Notes under the pieces: generated by a model
What the model was told of the DNA's origin: nothing
The model's input: only the letters and a program-made list of their open reading frames with translations
Databases searched by the model: none
Origin: Candidatus Cottocaccamicrobium excrementipullorum
Lineage (GTDB): Bacteria > Bacillota > Clostridia > Lachnospirales > Lachnospiraceae
Reading direction: 5' to 3'
Assembly (NCBI GenBank): GCA_018713255.1
Contig: DVFL01000002.1
Coordinates: forward strand, 186,001-250,000
Length of the DNA stretch: 64,000 bases
Shown here: positions 26,591 through 36,819 of the stretch, piece after piece
Position numbering within the stretch: position 1 is the stretch's first letter
How the letters are laid out: every line of letters begins with the position of its first letter
Position numbers and translations under genes: made by a program

Positions 26591-28342
26591 CTAAAACGGA
26601 TAATATGCTGCTTTAAACTGCCAGGTTCCGTCTGAATAATGGATAACCCCCATAAGGCCTGGATGCTGTCTCCATCCCTCCCGGTAAAAGGCAACAGGAA
26701 CAGCCGCTGCATCTTCCAGCAAAAGCTGTTCTCCTTCATGAAGCAGCTGGTAATAAGTTTCCCTGTCCTGGGCAGATTTGGCCTCCGTCATCAGGCGGTC
26801 AAATTCTTCATTGGCATATCTGCCGTCATTGTCAGGGCTTTGGGAAGTAAACTGCCAAAGCAGAGAGAGGGGATCGTCCGTATCCATCATCCAGACTGCC
26901 CTGGACGCCCAATAAGCTCCTGCTCCCCGATGAGGGATGAAATAGCTCCAGTTTACTTCTCTTATGCTGGCGTGAATTCCCAACGCACTCCAGGTCTCAA
27001 TCAAATATTCTGCCAGATCCAGGTGATACCCTTCATCATTCGTCAAGATTTCCACTTCCGGAATTCCCTCTCCTCCTGGATAGCCAGCCTGGAGGAGAAG
27101 ATCTGCCGCCTGAGCCAGGGCCGTCTCCTGATTCCATGCTGCTTCTGAAGGCACATAAGTTTCTTCTCCTGTTTCCAGAAAAGAGCTTCCCTCTTTCGCA
27201 TCGGAAATCCCCGGTCCTACGAAAGACCAGGCCGGCTCCACGCTGCCCTCCATCACCACATCGGCAATGTATCTTCTGTCCAGCACCATGGAAAGGGCCT
27301 GTCTCACCCTCTGGTCCTTCAACGGTTCCTTATCCAAATTCAGGAGAAAATAATAGGTGGCCGACAGCGGAGCATACACCATATCGGTATCATTCATTCC
27401 TTCTTCCTCCGAAGGAGATGCCAAAGCGGCCGGGCGCTTATGATACTCCCTCCAGTCTGCGGCCTCCGTCCAGTTTACGCCGCCTTTAAAAAGGTCCAGC
27501 TCTCCATTTTCATATCTGGCCAGATTCTCCTCTTCACTCCCGTTCAGCAAGAAAGTGATGGAAGTTAAAGATACCTGGCTTTCATGCCAATAGTAAGGAT
27601 TCTTCACCAAAGTCAAGTGATCGCCAGGAACGTATTCCGACAGCACCATCGGCCCGTTTCCCACTGCCGTCTCCGGAGACAGCATCCACTCTGATCCTGT
27701 TTCTGCTTCATCCTCTGGAATGGGACTCAAGGCAGTCAAGGTACAGTTCTCCGGAAAAGAAAAATCTGGAGAGACAAGTTCTATTACCAGCGTCTGCTCG
27801 TCCGGCGCCGAAAGAGCCAGGCTCTCCCCTTCCCCGGACTGCATTTGTGCAAACCCGGACACATTGCCCAGAAGATCTTCTGCATAGGGAGAGGCTGTCT
27901 GAGGATTTGCCAGCCGGTTCCAGGCATCAATAAAATTCTGGGAAGTAAGGGCGGAGCCGTCGGACCATTTTAAATCATCCCGGAGATGAAACGTGACCGT
28001 AAGCCCATCGGAGGAAACCTCATAGCTTTCCGCCTGTCCAGGTTCTGTTTCTCCCTCATCTCCCCTTACCAGAAGGGTTTCATATAAATGCCGCAAAACC
28101 GTTTTTTCTGTATTGTAAAGAGTTTTGGCCGGATCCAACGTGCGAAAATCGCTTCCCAGCCACACCTGCAGATCCGCCGTCCCTAAAAGAGGATCCTCCT
28201 CTTCTTCCTGAAAAAGCTCTTCTGTTTCTTTCTCCTGCACCTCTGTTTCCTGCTCCTCCGATACAGGAGCACGGCCGCTGCACCCTGTGAAGAAAAACAG
28301 GGAAATCCCCAGAACTGCTGTCCATAAATATCTTCTTTTCAA
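26591..28342 (-). CDS. Oligopeptide ABC transporter substrate-binding lipoprotein (OppA family)
   Basis: Surface lipoprotein that captures peptides for ABC import. The 583-residue protein has a signal peptide with lipobox FFTGC, an acidic linker rich in Glu, then the SBP_bac_5 fold (LRDDLKWSDGSALTSQNFIDAWNRLANP, AYYFLLNLDKEPLKDQRVRQALSMVLDR). The start codon appears to be TTG at 28342 after GGAGGTTTGGT. It has its own promoter (28378-28406) and lies downstream of, and is distinct from, the second binding protein at 28500. Confidence 0.88.
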   Translation of the reverse strand: MKRRYLWTAVLGISLFFFTGCSGRAPVSEEQETEVQEKETEELFQEEEEDPLLGTADLQVWLGSDFRTLDPAKTLYNTEKTVLRHLYETLLVRGDEGETEPGQAESYEVSSDGLTVTFHLRDDLKWSDGSALTSQNFIDAWNRLANPQTASPYAEDLLGNVSGFAQMQSGEGESLALSAPDEQTLVIELVSPDFSFPENCTLTALSPIPEDEAETGSEWMLSPETAVGNGPMVLSEYVPGDHLTLVKNPYYWHESQVSLTSITFLLNGSEEENLARYENGELDLFKGGVNWTEAADWREYHKRPAALASPSEEEGMNDTDMVYAPLSATYYFLLNLDKEPLKDQRVRQALSMVLDRRYIADVVMEGSVEPAWSFVGPGISDAKEGSSFLETGEETYVPSEAAWNQETALAQAADLLLQAGYPGGEGIPEVEILTNDEGYHLDLAEYLIETWSALGIHASIREVNWSYFIPHRGAGAYWASRAVWMMDTDDPLSLLWQFTSQSPDNDGRYANEEFDRLMTEAKSAQDRETYYQLLHEGEQLLLEDAAAVPVAFYREGWRQHPGLMGVIHYSDGTWQFKAAYYPF

Positions 28343-28377
28343 ACCAAACCTCCATCGTTCGCCAATTTTCGCCTATT

Positions 28378-28406
28378 ACTATAGCACAATTTTGGGGTTT
28401 TATGAA
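28378..28406 (-). promoter_or_regulatory. Promoter of the distal OppA-family gene
   Basis: TTCATA (28401-28406), 17 bp, TGC-TATAGT (-10 at 28378-28383) on the minus strand, directly after the terminator of the preceding gene. Confidence 0.65.
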
Positions 28407-28414
28407 GTCCGGCC

Positions 28415-28459
28415 GCAAAAAAAAGCACCCTGCAGAGGATATTCTGCAAGGTGCTTTTC
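28415..28459 (-). terminator. Terminator between the two OppA-family genes
   Basis: AAAAGCACC-TTGCAGA pairs with TCTGCAGGGTGCTTTT on the minus strand and runs into a T stretch. It makes the downstream binding protein a separate transcript. Confidence 0.88.
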
Positions 28460-28499
28460 ATTTTTGTCACTATCCCGCCTGGCTGGCCGGGAAATTTCA

Positions 28500-30239
28500 T
28501 TACTGCTGGCTGGTATAGCCAAAGAAGAAGTATCCAAGAGGAGTATAGTACATACCCTGGATATCATCGGCCAGCATGTAAGGCTGCGTATAGAAGTAAA
28601 TCGGAGCCAGCACGCTGTCCTGTCCGATCAGGATATCTTCTGCCTGATGGAATGCAGCCATACGCTCTTCCTGATTAGAGGTAGCCTTTGCAGCATCAAT
28701 CAGTGCATCATATTCCGGATTGGAGTACTGTGCATCGTTGTTGCCGCCGCCGGTATACCACATGTCTAAGAAGGAGCAAGGATCATTGTAGTCAGCAATC
28801 CAGCCGTTACGTGCGATCTGATAATCGCCCTGCTTTCTGCTCTCCAGGAATACGTTCCAGTCCTGATTGCTCAGGGTAACGGTTACGCCCAGAACTTCCT
28901 GCCACATATTCTGCAGAGCCTCAGCGATTGCTTTGTGCTTGTCATCGGTATTGTAAGTATACTCTACAGTTGGGAAGCCTTCGCCGTTAGGATATCCAGC
29001 TTCTGCCAGAAGCTCGCGAGCTCTCTCGCAGTTTGCCTCATAATCCTCTTCAGCTACGCTGTAGTACTCGCCGCCTACGGTACGGAAATCATCACCGCTG
29101 GGGCCTTCTGCATCATTCACACCAGATGGAACATAAGCGGTAGCCGGAACCTCACCAGCCTGGCTTACATTCTCTACGATGTAGTTACGGTCAATCGCCA
29201 GAGAGAATGCCTCACGAATCAGCGGATCGGAGAACACCTCATCCTCGGTGTTGAAGCATACATAGTAAGTTCCCAGATAATCTGCTACTGTGATCTCACC
29301 AGAAGCCAGATAGTTTGCCATTTCATCGGTTGGGAAGTTCTCAATGAAATCCAGCTCGCCGCTGTTGTAAGCTGCCAGCATAGCGTTGGCATCGTCTAAC
29401 AGGGTGAAACGGATGGTATCTGGGCCCAGGTTATCGTAGTCATAGTAGTTTTCATTCTTCTCAGCCAGAATGTATGCATTGTGTGACCACTCTGCCATCT
29501 TGTAAGGACCGTTTCCAATGTAAGTAGAAACATCATAAGTCCACTCGTCGTTTCCTTCAACCACATCCTGACGAACCGGGAAGGTTGCCGGGAATGCCAT
29601 GATCTCTTCGAAGTACGGGCAGTCATAAGATAAGGTTACTTCCAGAGTCTTGTCATCAAGAGCTTTAACGCCAAGGGTATCTGGATCAGCGCTGCCGTCA
29701 GCAACGGACGCATAACCCTGTACCATGTCGATCATGTAGCAGTAGTCTGCTGCAGTCTCCGGGTTGGCCAGACGCTTCCAGCTGTACTCGAAGTCGCCAG
29801 CGGTCACCGGCTGTCCGTCGGACCACTTAATGCCGTCGCGAAGAGTAAAGGTGTAAGTAACGGTACCATCGTCATTTACCACCTTTTCCCAGGACTCTGC
29901 CTGTCCAGGAGCGGTCACTGCATTTCCTTCGCCGTCATCAACCCACTTTACCAGACCTTCAAACATGTGGTTGATCATGATTGCACCGTCAACTGCAGAG
30001 TTTAAGGCCGGATCAATGGTCTGGGGCTCGGAAGCCAGGCATACAGCCAGATTGAAGCCATCGGAAGACGCGGTGTCAGCCGCTGTGGTCTCCTCAGTGC
30101 TCTCAGCCTCAGATGCAGCTGTGGTCTCAGCAGCCTCAGAAGCGGCAGTGGTCTCCTTGCTGCTTCCGCCGCAGGCTGCCAGAGACAGTACCATGGCTGA
30201 GGACAGAGCCAGAGACACGAGTTTCTTCACTTTTCTCAT
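28500..30239 (-). CDS. oppA: Oligopeptide ABC transporter substrate-binding lipoprotein (OppA)
   Basis: Peptide-binding lipoprotein of the Opp system. The 579-residue protein starts at an ATG at 30239 behind AAGAAGGAGGAAAGTTTTT, has a signal peptide with lipobox SLAAC, a Thr/Glu/Ala-rich linker, and the SBP_bac_5 motifs WSDGQPVTAGDFEYSWKRLA and EAFSLAIDRNYIVENV. The frame continues upstream to 30326 without a ribosome binding site. It follows oppF on the same strand and is likely the binding protein of the oppBCDF complex. Codons are more uniform than in the neighbouring OppA paralogue, consistent with high expression (impression only). Confidence 0.92.
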   Translation of the reverse strand: MRKVKKLVSLALSSAMVLSLAACGGSSKETTAASEAAETTAASEAESTEETTAADTASSDGFNLAVCLASEPQTIDPALNSAVDGAIMINHMFEGLVKWVDDGEGNAVTAPGQAESWEKVVNDDGTVTYTFTLRDGIKWSDGQPVTAGDFEYSWKRLANPETAADYCYMIDMVQGYASVADGSADPDTLGVKALDDKTLEVTLSYDCPYFEEIMAFPATFPVRQDVVEGNDEWTYDVSTYIGNGPYKMAEWSHNAYILAEKNENYYDYDNLGPDTIRFTLLDDANAMLAAYNSGELDFIENFPTDEMANYLASGEITVADYLGTYYVCFNTEDEVFSDPLIREAFSLAIDRNYIVENVSQAGEVPATAYVPSGVNDAEGPSGDDFRTVGGEYYSVAEEDYEANCERARELLAEAGYPNGEGFPTVEYTYNTDDKHKAIAEALQNMWQEVLGVTVTLSNQDWNVFLESRKQGDYQIARNGWIADYNDPCSFLDMWYTGGGNNDAQYSNPEYDALIDAAKATSNQEERMAAFHQAEDILIGQDSVLAPIYFYTQPYMLADDIQGMYYTPLGYFFFGYTSQQ

Positions 30240-30436
30240 AAAAACTTTCCTCCTTCTTTTTTGCGCATATCCTCGCATTGTGTGAACTTGTCCATCGGCG
30301 TAAATTCCATGGACTTCCTGCTTCACCGTCGTCGTAACCTGCCGACTCCACAGGCGTTAATTCGGCCAGTTCTAAACCTATTTATTTCAAAGCCTAAAAG
30401 GCCGTGAAACCGTTCATTAAAGATCCATCCGCCAAA

Positions 30437-31453
30437 TTACTTGGATTCCAGAAGATGGCATGCAGCCCAATGCCCCGGCTCATATTCCTTAAACTCCGGC
30501 ACCTCGCTGCTGCATCTCTCAGTGGCATAAGGACACCGAGTATGGAAACGGCATCCGCTGGGCGGATTCATGGGGCTTGGAATATCTCCCTCCAGCACGA
30601 TTCTGTGGCGGCTACGGCTTACCTTCGGATCGGGAACAGGAACAGCAGACAGCAGTGTCTGCGTATAGGGATGGATGGGATGGCGGTTCAGCTCATAGCT
30701 TTCGCCAAGTTCCACCAGGGATCCCAGATACATTACGCCAATCCGATTAGAAATATGACGTACAACCGACAGATCATGGGCAATAAACAGATAGGTCAGA
30801 CCAAGTTCATGCTGCATGTCCTCCAGCATATTTACAACCTGGGACTGAATTGATACGTCCAATGCAGAAATCGGCTCATCGCAGACAATGAACTCCGGCT
30901 TTACCGCCAGGGCCCGGGCGATTCCCACACGCTGCTGCTGTCCGCCGGAAAACTCATGGGGATAACGGTTTGCATGCTCTGTATTCAACCCTACTTTTCT
31001 CAGCAGTTCTTTAATCATATCAGCCCGCTCAGCCTTGCTGGACGTAAGCTTATGGATATCGATAGCCTCGCCGATAATCTCTCCTACCGTCATACGAGGA
31101 TCCAGTGACGCAGAAGGATCCTGGAAGATAATCTGCATTTTCCGACGGTAAGGCAGCATATTTTCTGCCTGACACTTCCCCAGAGGCTTTCCATCTGGGC
31201 CAAGAGGATTATGATAAATTGGTTTCCCATCATAAATGATGGTGCCCCCGGTAGGTTCATAGAGCCGCAGAATTGTCCGTCCAAGGGTGGTTTTTCCACA
31301 GCCTGACTCTCCTACCAGACCAAGGGTCTCCCCTTTTTTGATAAACAGGGAAACATCCTGAACCGCCTGAACGCCTGGTCCCTTAACCCCTTTTATAGGG
31401 AAATATTTCCGCAGATTTTTCACTTCAAGGAGTACTTTCTCTTCATTCGCCAT
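30437..31453 (-). CDS. oppF: Oligopeptide ABC transporter ATPase OppF
   Basis: One of the two cytoplasmic ATPases powering peptide import. The 338-residue protein has Walker [13 protein letters not shown], signature [15 protein letters not shown], Walker [13 protein letters not shown] and the H-loop, then the oligopeptide-type C-terminal extension with a Cys-rich motif ([15 protein letters not shown] ... HWAACH) that can bind an iron-sulfur cluster in some relatives. It starts one base after oppD. Confidence 0.95.
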   Translation of the reverse strand: MANEEKVLLEVKNLRKYFPIKGVKGPGVQAVQDVSLFIKKGETLGLVGESGCGKTTLGRTILRLYEPTGGTIIYDGKPIYHNPLGPDGKPLGKCQAENMLPYRRKMQIIFQDPSASLDPRMTVGEIIGEAIDIHKLTSSKAERADMIKELLRKVGLNTEHANRYPHEFSGGQQQRVGIARALAVKPEFIVCDEPISALDVSIQSQVVNMLEDMQHELGLTYLFIAHDLSVVRHISNRIGVMYLGSLVELGESYELNRHPIHPYTQTLLSAVPVPDPKVSRSRHRIVLEGDIPSPMNPPSGCRFHTRCPYATERCSSEVPEFKEYEPGHWAACHLLESK

Positions 31454-31454
31454 A

Positions 31455-32468
31455 CTACGCTTCCTCCTTATTGATCCGCTCCTGCACCCGCAGCCAGCAG
31501 GCGGAACGGTGATTCTCTCCCACTTCTACATAAGGAGGCATTTTCTTTAAACATATCTTCATGCACTTCTCACACCGGGGCGCAAAAGGACAGCCCTCCG
31601 GCGGATTCAGCATATCAACCGGCGTTCCCTCAATGGGAATCAGCCGCTCATAGCTCTCCGCATCCACACGAGGCATGGAACGCAGCAGACCTTCTGTATA
31701 AGGATGTGCCGGAGCATAGAAAATATCGTCTACCGGCCCCTGCTCCACCATCTTTCCGGCATACATAACCGAAACCTTGTCGCAGATGTCTGCCACAACC
31801 CCCAGGTTGTGGGTAATGAAGATGATGCCCATCTTCGTCTTCTTCTGCAGATCCTTCATCAGCTCCAGAATCTGGGCCTGGATGGTCACGTCCAGAGCCG
31901 TAGTGGGCTCGTCGGCAATCAGAAGCTGCGGATGACAGATCAGTCCCATGGCAATCATTACTCTCTGGCGCATACCGCCGGAAAACTCATGAGGATACTG
32001 CTTCATACGCTTTTCTACGTTATTGATTCCCACCATCTCCATCATTTCCATGGCACGCTTCTCTGCGTCCTTGCGGGAAATTGATTTGTCATGAGCGCGA
32101 AGAGCCTCTACCAGCTGATTTCCGATAGTATATACCGGATTCAGACAAGTCATGGGGTTCTGGAAAATCATAGCCACTTTATTTCCGCGAAAAGCCGTCA
32201 TCTCCGACTTGGAGAAGGAAAGCACATCCTGCCCCTCAAAGGTAATAGAGCCGCCGATGACTTTTCCCGGAGACTGTAAAAGTCCGATAATGGAGTAAGC
32301 TTCCACGCTCTTGCCTGAACCGGACTCTCCTACCACACCCATCACTTCACCGTAATTTAAATCATAACTGATGCCGCCTACTGCCTTTACTTCACCGGCA
32401 GGCGTAAAGAAGGAGACATGCAGGTCTTTTACTTCTAACAATTTTTGACTGGAATTCTGTTCTGACAT
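31455..32468 (-). CDS. oppD: Oligopeptide ABC transporter ATPase OppD
   Basis: Partner ATPase of OppF. The 337-residue protein shows Walker [14 protein letters not shown], signature [15 protein letters not shown], Walker [13 protein letters not shown], and the C-terminal region [15 protein letters not shown] with the conserved Cys set. It lies 14 bp after oppC with AGGAGG-type spacing and is one gene of oppB-C-D-F-A. Confidence 0.95.
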   Translation of the reverse strand: MSEQNSSQKLLEVKDLHVSFFTPAGEVKAVGGISYDLNYGEVMGVVGESGSGKSVEAYSIIGLLQSPGKVIGGSITFEGQDVLSFSKSEMTAFRGNKVAMIFQNPMTCLNPVYTIGNQLVEALRAHDKSISRKDAEKRAMEMMEMVGINNVEKRMKQYPHEFSGGMRQRVMIAMGLICHPQLLIADEPTTALDVTIQAQILELMKDLQKKTKMGIIFITHNLGVVADICDKVSVMYAGKMVEQGPVDDIFYAPAHPYTEGLLRSMPRVDAESYERLIPIEGTPVDMLNPPEGCPFAPRCEKCMKICLKKMPPYVEVGENHRSACWLRVQERINKEEA

Positions 32469-32482
32469 TTTGCTCCTCCTTT

Positions 32483-33829
32483 CTATTTCTTAAGCTTTGG
32501 ATCTAATGCATCGCGCAGTCCGTCACCGAAAAGGTTGAAGGCAAGAATCATCACACTCAGTACAACTGAAGGAACAATCAGCCGGTACGTGTAAGTATAC
32601 ATTCCGCTCAATGCATCTGTGGCCATAGAACCCAGGCTGGGAAGAGGAGCAGAAACACCTACGCCCAAATATGACAGGAAGGATTCCAGGAAGATCGCTG
32701 ACGGAATCTGCAGACAGGTGGTAACAACAATCTGTCCGATACAGTTGGGAAGCAGATGTCTGCGGATAATCCGGCCGCCGGATGCACCTAAAGCCTTCGC
32801 CGCTGTTACATACTCCTGCTGCTTTAACTGAAGTACCTGGCCGCGGATAATCCGGCTCATGGTAACCCAGTACAGCATACCAAAAGCGATGAACATAGAA
32901 ATCAGGTTGGGACCCAGGATCGTCACAAAAGATTTAAGAGGGCCGCCGGAACCTGAGTTTACATACTCTGTTAAAATCGGCTTCAGCGCTGTCGCAATCA
33001 GAAGAACGACCAGCATCTCTGGAACAGAATAAATCAGCTCCACAATCCGCTGCATTACCGCGTCTACCTTTCCTCCGCAGTAGCCGGAAACCGATCCGTA
33101 AATCGCACCGATCACCAGTACCAGAATTGCCGCGCAGAATCCTACTGCCATAGAAACTCTGGCCCCGTACATTACACGAACCAGAATATCACGGCCGTAC
33201 ATATCGGTTCCGAACACATGGGGGAATACGGATTCTCCCGCCGCTTTCCGCTCCAGTTCATCTCTGGAGTAGCCAAACAGTTTCTTCTTAATTCCCAGTT
33301 CCTGACGAAGAACATCCTGATCAACTTCCTCATCGCTTCCGGATCCCTGAGCAGATACCTTTGCCTGGGCGCGGATCATTGCCTTTTCCACAGAAGAAAG
33401 TTCTTCTCCCTTTTCGGCTTCAGCCTCGGCAATCAGCGTATCTACATCCTTCACCGTAGTCTGGGAACGGGCAGCAATCTCCTCCTCCAGACGAATCTGG
33501 TCTTCCAGCGCATAATGGAAGGGATGAAGATTCTCTGCCCCTTTATTGAACTGGTCATATCCGTAAGGAATCAGATACGGACCAACGAAAGCAAATAAAA
33601 TCAAAAAGATAATCACGCCTAAGGCTACCATAGCCACTACATTTTTGCGCAGCCTTCTCCATGCATCCTTCCAGTAAGAAACGCTTGCACGTTCCTGAAT
33701 AAAGTCTTCCTGCTCCTGCTTGGTTGCCGGTTCAAAATCCGCCGCCGTAAGGCCGCCCTCTGCCAGCAGCGCCTCGATATCTGGCTGGAAGCTAACCGGA
33801 CAGCGTCTAATTTTCTTATTGTCAGCCAC
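32483..33829 (-). CDS. oppC: Oligopeptide ABC transporter permease OppC with a large insertion
   Basis: Membrane permease of the Opp complex. At 448 residues it is about 140 longer than usual OppC. After an N-terminal cytoplasmic part and the first membrane segment (about 64-85), a hydrophilic Glu/Lys/Ala-rich stretch of roughly 110 residues (about 100-210) comes before the conserved FGTDMYGRDILVRVMYGAR motif; the rest, with the EAA loop (TAAKALGASGGRIIRRHLLPN), is ordinary. The insertion falls in the extracytoplasmic loop after the first membrane segment. It lies 2 bp from oppB. Confidence 0.93.
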   Translation of the reverse strand: MADNKKIRRCPVSFQPDIEALLAEGGLTAADFEPATKQEQEDFIQERASVSYWKDAWRRLRKNVVAMVALGVIIFLILFAFVGPYLIPYGYDQFNKGAENLHPFHYALEDQIRLEEEIAARSQTTVKDVDTLIAEAEAEKGEELSSVEKAMIRAQAKVSAQGSGSDEEVDQDVLRQELGIKKKLFGYSRDELERKAAGESVFPHVFGTDMYGRDILVRVMYGARVSMAVGFCAAILVLVIGAIYGSVSGYCGGKVDAVMQRIVELIYSVPEMLVVLLIATALKPILTEYVNSGSGGPLKSFVTILGPNLISMFIAFGMLYWVTMSRIIRGQVLQLKQQEYVTAAKALGASGGRIIRRHLLPNCIGQIVVTTCLQIPSAIFLESFLSYLGVGVSAPLPSLGSMATDALSGMYTYTYRLIVPSVVLSVMILAFNLFGDGLRDALDPKLKK

Positions 33830-33831
33830 GA

Positions 33832-34773
33832 TCAGTCTCCTCCCTTCGTCAAGCTGATTCTCGGGTCTGCCACCTTATACAGAATATCCACCACAACGTT
33901 CATCAGAATAATAAAGGTAGCAAGGAAAATCGTGGTACCCATAATCACCGGATAATCCCGGTTCTGAATAGACTGTACGAAATAACGTCCCAGGCCTGGA
34001 ATGGAAAATACACTTTCCACAACAAAGCCTCCGCAGAGCGTAAATGCCACCTGCGGTCCAAGATACGTAATAACAGGGATCAGAGCATTGCGAAGAGCAT
34101 GCTTGAAGATAATTTTGCTGTTCTTAAGTCCCTTAGCTCTGGCCGTCTTAATATACTCCTGATTCAGAGAATCCAGCATTGCTGAACGGGTCTGACGTGC
34201 CGTATAGCACATCGGATAAAATCCCAGCGCAAAACACGGCAGCACATAAGTACGCCATCCCTGGGAAGCGTCAAAAATTGTGGGGAAAAACTTGAATGCG
34301 CCTCCGGCAAACACAACCAGAAGTACAGACGCTACCACGAAACTGGGCATAGAAATTCCCAGCGTACATACTATACGCAGAATGCTGTCTGTCACTTTTC
34401 CTCTTTTAAATGCCGCAAAACATCCTAAGGGAACGCCCACCAGTATCGCCCATGCAAGAGCAATCGCACCGATCTTAGCGGATACCGGGAACATTTCCAA
34501 AATAATGCTCAACACCTCACGATTCCGCTGCATCTTTAAGGATACGCCAAAATCACCGTGAAGCAGATTTTTCAGATACATAAACAACTGAACCAACACC
34601 GGCTTATCCAAACCATACTTCGCATTCAAGGCCGCCAGCGTGGCTTCGGACGGGGTTTTCTCGCTTAACCAGGGGCTTCCTGGAACAGCGTTCATTAACA
34701 GGAAGGTAACACAGGTAACCAGAAAAATAGTGACCAGCGCCATTCCCAATCGTTTTAAAAAATACTTGCCCAT
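33832..34773 (-). CDS. oppB: Oligopeptide ABC transporter permease OppB
   Basis: Second permease of the Opp complex and first gene of the operon. The 313-residue protein has six predicted membrane segments and the family motifs PGSPW near the start, YGLDKPVLVQ, and the EAA loop YIKTARAKGLKNSKIIFKHALRN. Its ATG follows GTAGGATGTGATAG. A consensus promoter lies about 100 bp upstream. Confidence 0.95.
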   Translation of the reverse strand: MGKYFLKRLGMALVTIFLVTCVTFLLMNAVPGSPWLSEKTPSEATLAALNAKYGLDKPVLVQLFMYLKNLLHGDFGVSLKMQRNREVLSIILEMFPVSAKIGAIALAWAILVGVPLGCFAAFKRGKVTDSILRIVCTLGISMPSFVVASVLLVVFAGGAFKFFPTIFDASQGWRTYVLPCFALGFYPMCYTARQTRSAMLDSLNQEYIKTARAKGLKNSKIIFKHALRNALIPVITYLGPQVAFTLCGGFVVESVFSIPGLGRYFVQSIQNRDYPVIMGTTIFLATFIILMNVVVDILYKVADPRISLTKGGD

Positions 34774-34870
34774 TCTATCACATCCTACTTTTCTTTTTCC
34801 TCAGCGTCTTATCTTTCATTTATCTCATAAACTTAAGTCTAAGGAATCCATGAAAACAGCCGCAGGTTTT

Positions 34871-34899
34871 ATTGTAAAGGAATTAATTAAGTTTTTCAA
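34871..34899 (-). promoter_or_regulatory. Promoter of the opp operon
   Basis: TTGAAA (34894-34899), 17 bp, TACAAT (34871-34876) on the minus strand. I looked for a CodY box nearby and did not find a convincing one. Confidence 0.78.
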
Positions 34900-34999
34900 T
34901 AGCGCCAGCGGTACTTTCTCAAAAGATCATATCCAGATCTGAGAAATTCTGTCTCGATCAAAAAAACACTTGTCTTTACCGGAAGAACAACTTTTCCTG

Positions 35000-35040
35000 A
35001 AAGAAGAGCCCTTGAAAATTAAGGCATCTCAAGGGCTTTC
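35000..35040 (-). terminator. Terminator after tsf
   Basis: AAGCCCTTGA pairs with TCAAGGGCT around a 13-nt loop on the minus strand and runs into CTTCTTTC. The T-run is modest. Confidence 0.65.
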
Positions 35041-35070
35041 TTTGTGCAATGTTATAATTAGCTGAATGAA

Positions 35071-36006
35071 TTACATCCCCATCTGCTTAGCTACTTCTTC
35101 TGCGAAATTCTCTTCCTTCTTAGCCATACCTTCGCCGGTTTCATAACGAACGAACTTCACAATCTTCACTTTAGCATTGTTTGCCTTAGCTACAGACTCA
35201 ACGTATTTGCCTACAGACTGTTTTCCGTCTTCAGCCTTAACGTATACCTGATCCAGTAAGCAGATTTCCTTTAATTCCTTATTTACGCGGCCCATCACCA
35301 TGCCCTCGATGATCTTGTCGGGAGCGTCCGGCTTCTCATTTCTGGCAGCCGCAGTTAAAATTTCTTTCTCTTTTGCAATGTAATCAGCATCAACCTCATC
35401 CCGGCTGGTGTATAATGGCTTTAAGGCAGCGGCCTGCATTGCCACGTTCTTTGCCATCTCTTTGATTTCATCATTTACCACATCGGTATCCACGGCAACC
35501 AGAACACCGATCTTTCCGCCTGCATGAATATAGGATGCAACAAATCCATTCTCTACAGACACCTTCTCGTAACGACGAATGTTCATGTTCTCGCCGATAA
35601 TGGAAATCTGAGAAGATAACGCTTCCTTAACGGTTAACGTAGGATCCTTCTCCCACTTCTCAGCCATGAACTCGTCCATGTTAGCAGCCTCAGACTTTAA
35701 TGCCTGTGCAGCAACATCTGCCGCATAATTGCGGAACTTTTCATTCTTTGCAACGAAGTCAGTCTCAGCATTTACTTCAACAACTACAGCGGTCTTCTCG
35801 TCTGCAGTAATATCTGTAACTACGATTCCTTCTGCGGCAATTCTTCCGGCTTTCTTTGCTGCTCCGGCAAGGCCTTTCTCTCTTAAGAATTCAACTGCCT
35901 TATCCATGTCGCCGTCGGTTGCTGCAAGAGCCTTCTTGCAGTCCATCATACCGGCGCCGGTCATTTCTCTTAACTCTTTTACCAATGCTGCGGTAACTGC
36001 TGCCAT
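35071..36006 (-). CDS. tsf: Translation elongation factor Ts
   Basis: Guanine-nucleotide exchange factor for EF-Tu. The 311-residue protein has the UBA-like N-terminus VKELREMTGAGMMDCKKAL, the core motif VEVNAETDFVAKN, and a dimerisation/C-terminal part with GGKIGVLVAVD and INPLY-region equivalents. It follows rpsB by about 47 bp as in nearly all bacteria. A terminator follows; pyrH, its usual neighbour, is 8.6 kb further on. Confidence 0.97.
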   Translation of the reverse strand: MAAVTAALVKELREMTGAGMMDCKKALAATDGDMDKAVEFLREKGLAGAAKKAGRIAAEGIVVTDITADEKTAVVVEVNAETDFVAKNEKFRNYAADVAAQALKSEAANMDEFMAEKWEKDPTLTVKEALSSQISIIGENMNIRRYEKVSVENGFVASYIHAGGKIGVLVAVDTDVVNDEIKEMAKNVAMQAAALKPLYTSRDEVDADYIAKEKEILTAAARNEKPDAPDKIIEGMVMGRVNKELKEICLLDQVYVKAEDGKQSVGKYVESVAKANNAKVKIVKFVRYETGEGMAKKEENFAEEVAKQMGM

Positions 36007-36053
36007 ATTTATTCCCTCCGTGACTATCTCATCAGCCTATTGCTGAATATAAA

Positions 36054-36797
36054 TTATTCCTCAGTGGTCTCTTCTGCCTCGAGCTCGCCTGCAGCCTCAA
36101 GTTCAGCCTCAGCCTCGCCCTGGTTTGCCTCGATTACAGCGTCAGCCATCTTGGATACGATCAGCTTAACCGCTCTGATGGCATCATCGTTGCCGGGGAT
36201 AACGTAATCCAGCTCTTCCGGATCACAGTTGGTATCTGCGATACCAATCAGGGTAATGCCCAGAGTATGAGCCTCCTGAACGCAGATTCTTTCCTTCTTA
36301 GGATCTACAACGAAGATCGCGTCAGGAATTCTCTTCATCTCCTTGATGCCGCCCAGATTCTTCTCCAGCTTCTCCCATTCTTTCTTTAATGCGATTACTT
36401 CCTTCTTCGGCAGTACGTCAAAGGTTCCATCCTCGGACATTGCCTCGATCTCTTTTAATCTGGCAATCCGGCTCTGGATGGTCTTAAAGTTGGTCAGCAT
36501 ACCGCCCAACCATCTCTCATTTACATAGTACATTCCGCATCTCTCAGCCTCAGTCTTGATGGCATCCTGAGCCTGCTTCTTGGTTCCTACAAACAGGATG
36601 GTGCCGCCCTCAGCTACGATATCGGAAACAGCCTTATAAGCCTCATCTACCTTGCCTACAGACTTCTGCAGGTCAATGATATAGATTCCGTTTCTCTCAG
36701 TATAGATGTAAGGAGCCATCTTAGGGTTCCATCTTCTTGTCTGGTGGCCGAAATGCACACCAGCTTCCAGCAGCTGCTTCATAGAAATTACGCTCAT
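36054..36797 (-). CDS. rpsB: Small ribosomal subunit protein S2
   Basis: 30S subunit protein. From the ATG at 36797 (GGAGGAAAAGAC upstream) it is 247 residues: [27 protein letters not shown] at the start, then [29 protein letters not shown], and an acidic Glu/Ala tail from about 228. The frame stays open to 36932, but that part is the structured leader. It is first of the rpsB-tsf pair. Confidence 0.97.
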   Translation of the reverse strand: MSVISMKQLLEAGVHFGHQTRRWNPKMAPYIYTERNGIYIIDLQKSVGKVDEAYKAVSDIVAEGGTILFVGTKKQAQDAIKTEAERCGMYYVNERWLGGMLTNFKTIQSRIARLKEIEAMSEDGTFDVLPKKEVIALKKEWEKLEKNLGGIKEMKRIPDAIFVVDPKKERICVQEAHTLGITLIGIADTNCDPEELDYVIPGNDDAIRAVKLIVSKMADAVIEANQGEAEAELEAAGELEAEETTEE

Positions 36798-36819
36798 GTC
36801 TTTTCCTCCATTTTGGTTT

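Noticed and set aside
34900-34960. Possible CodY box upstream of opp
   Set aside because: Best match to AATTTTCWGAAAATT has too many mismatches to support a call.
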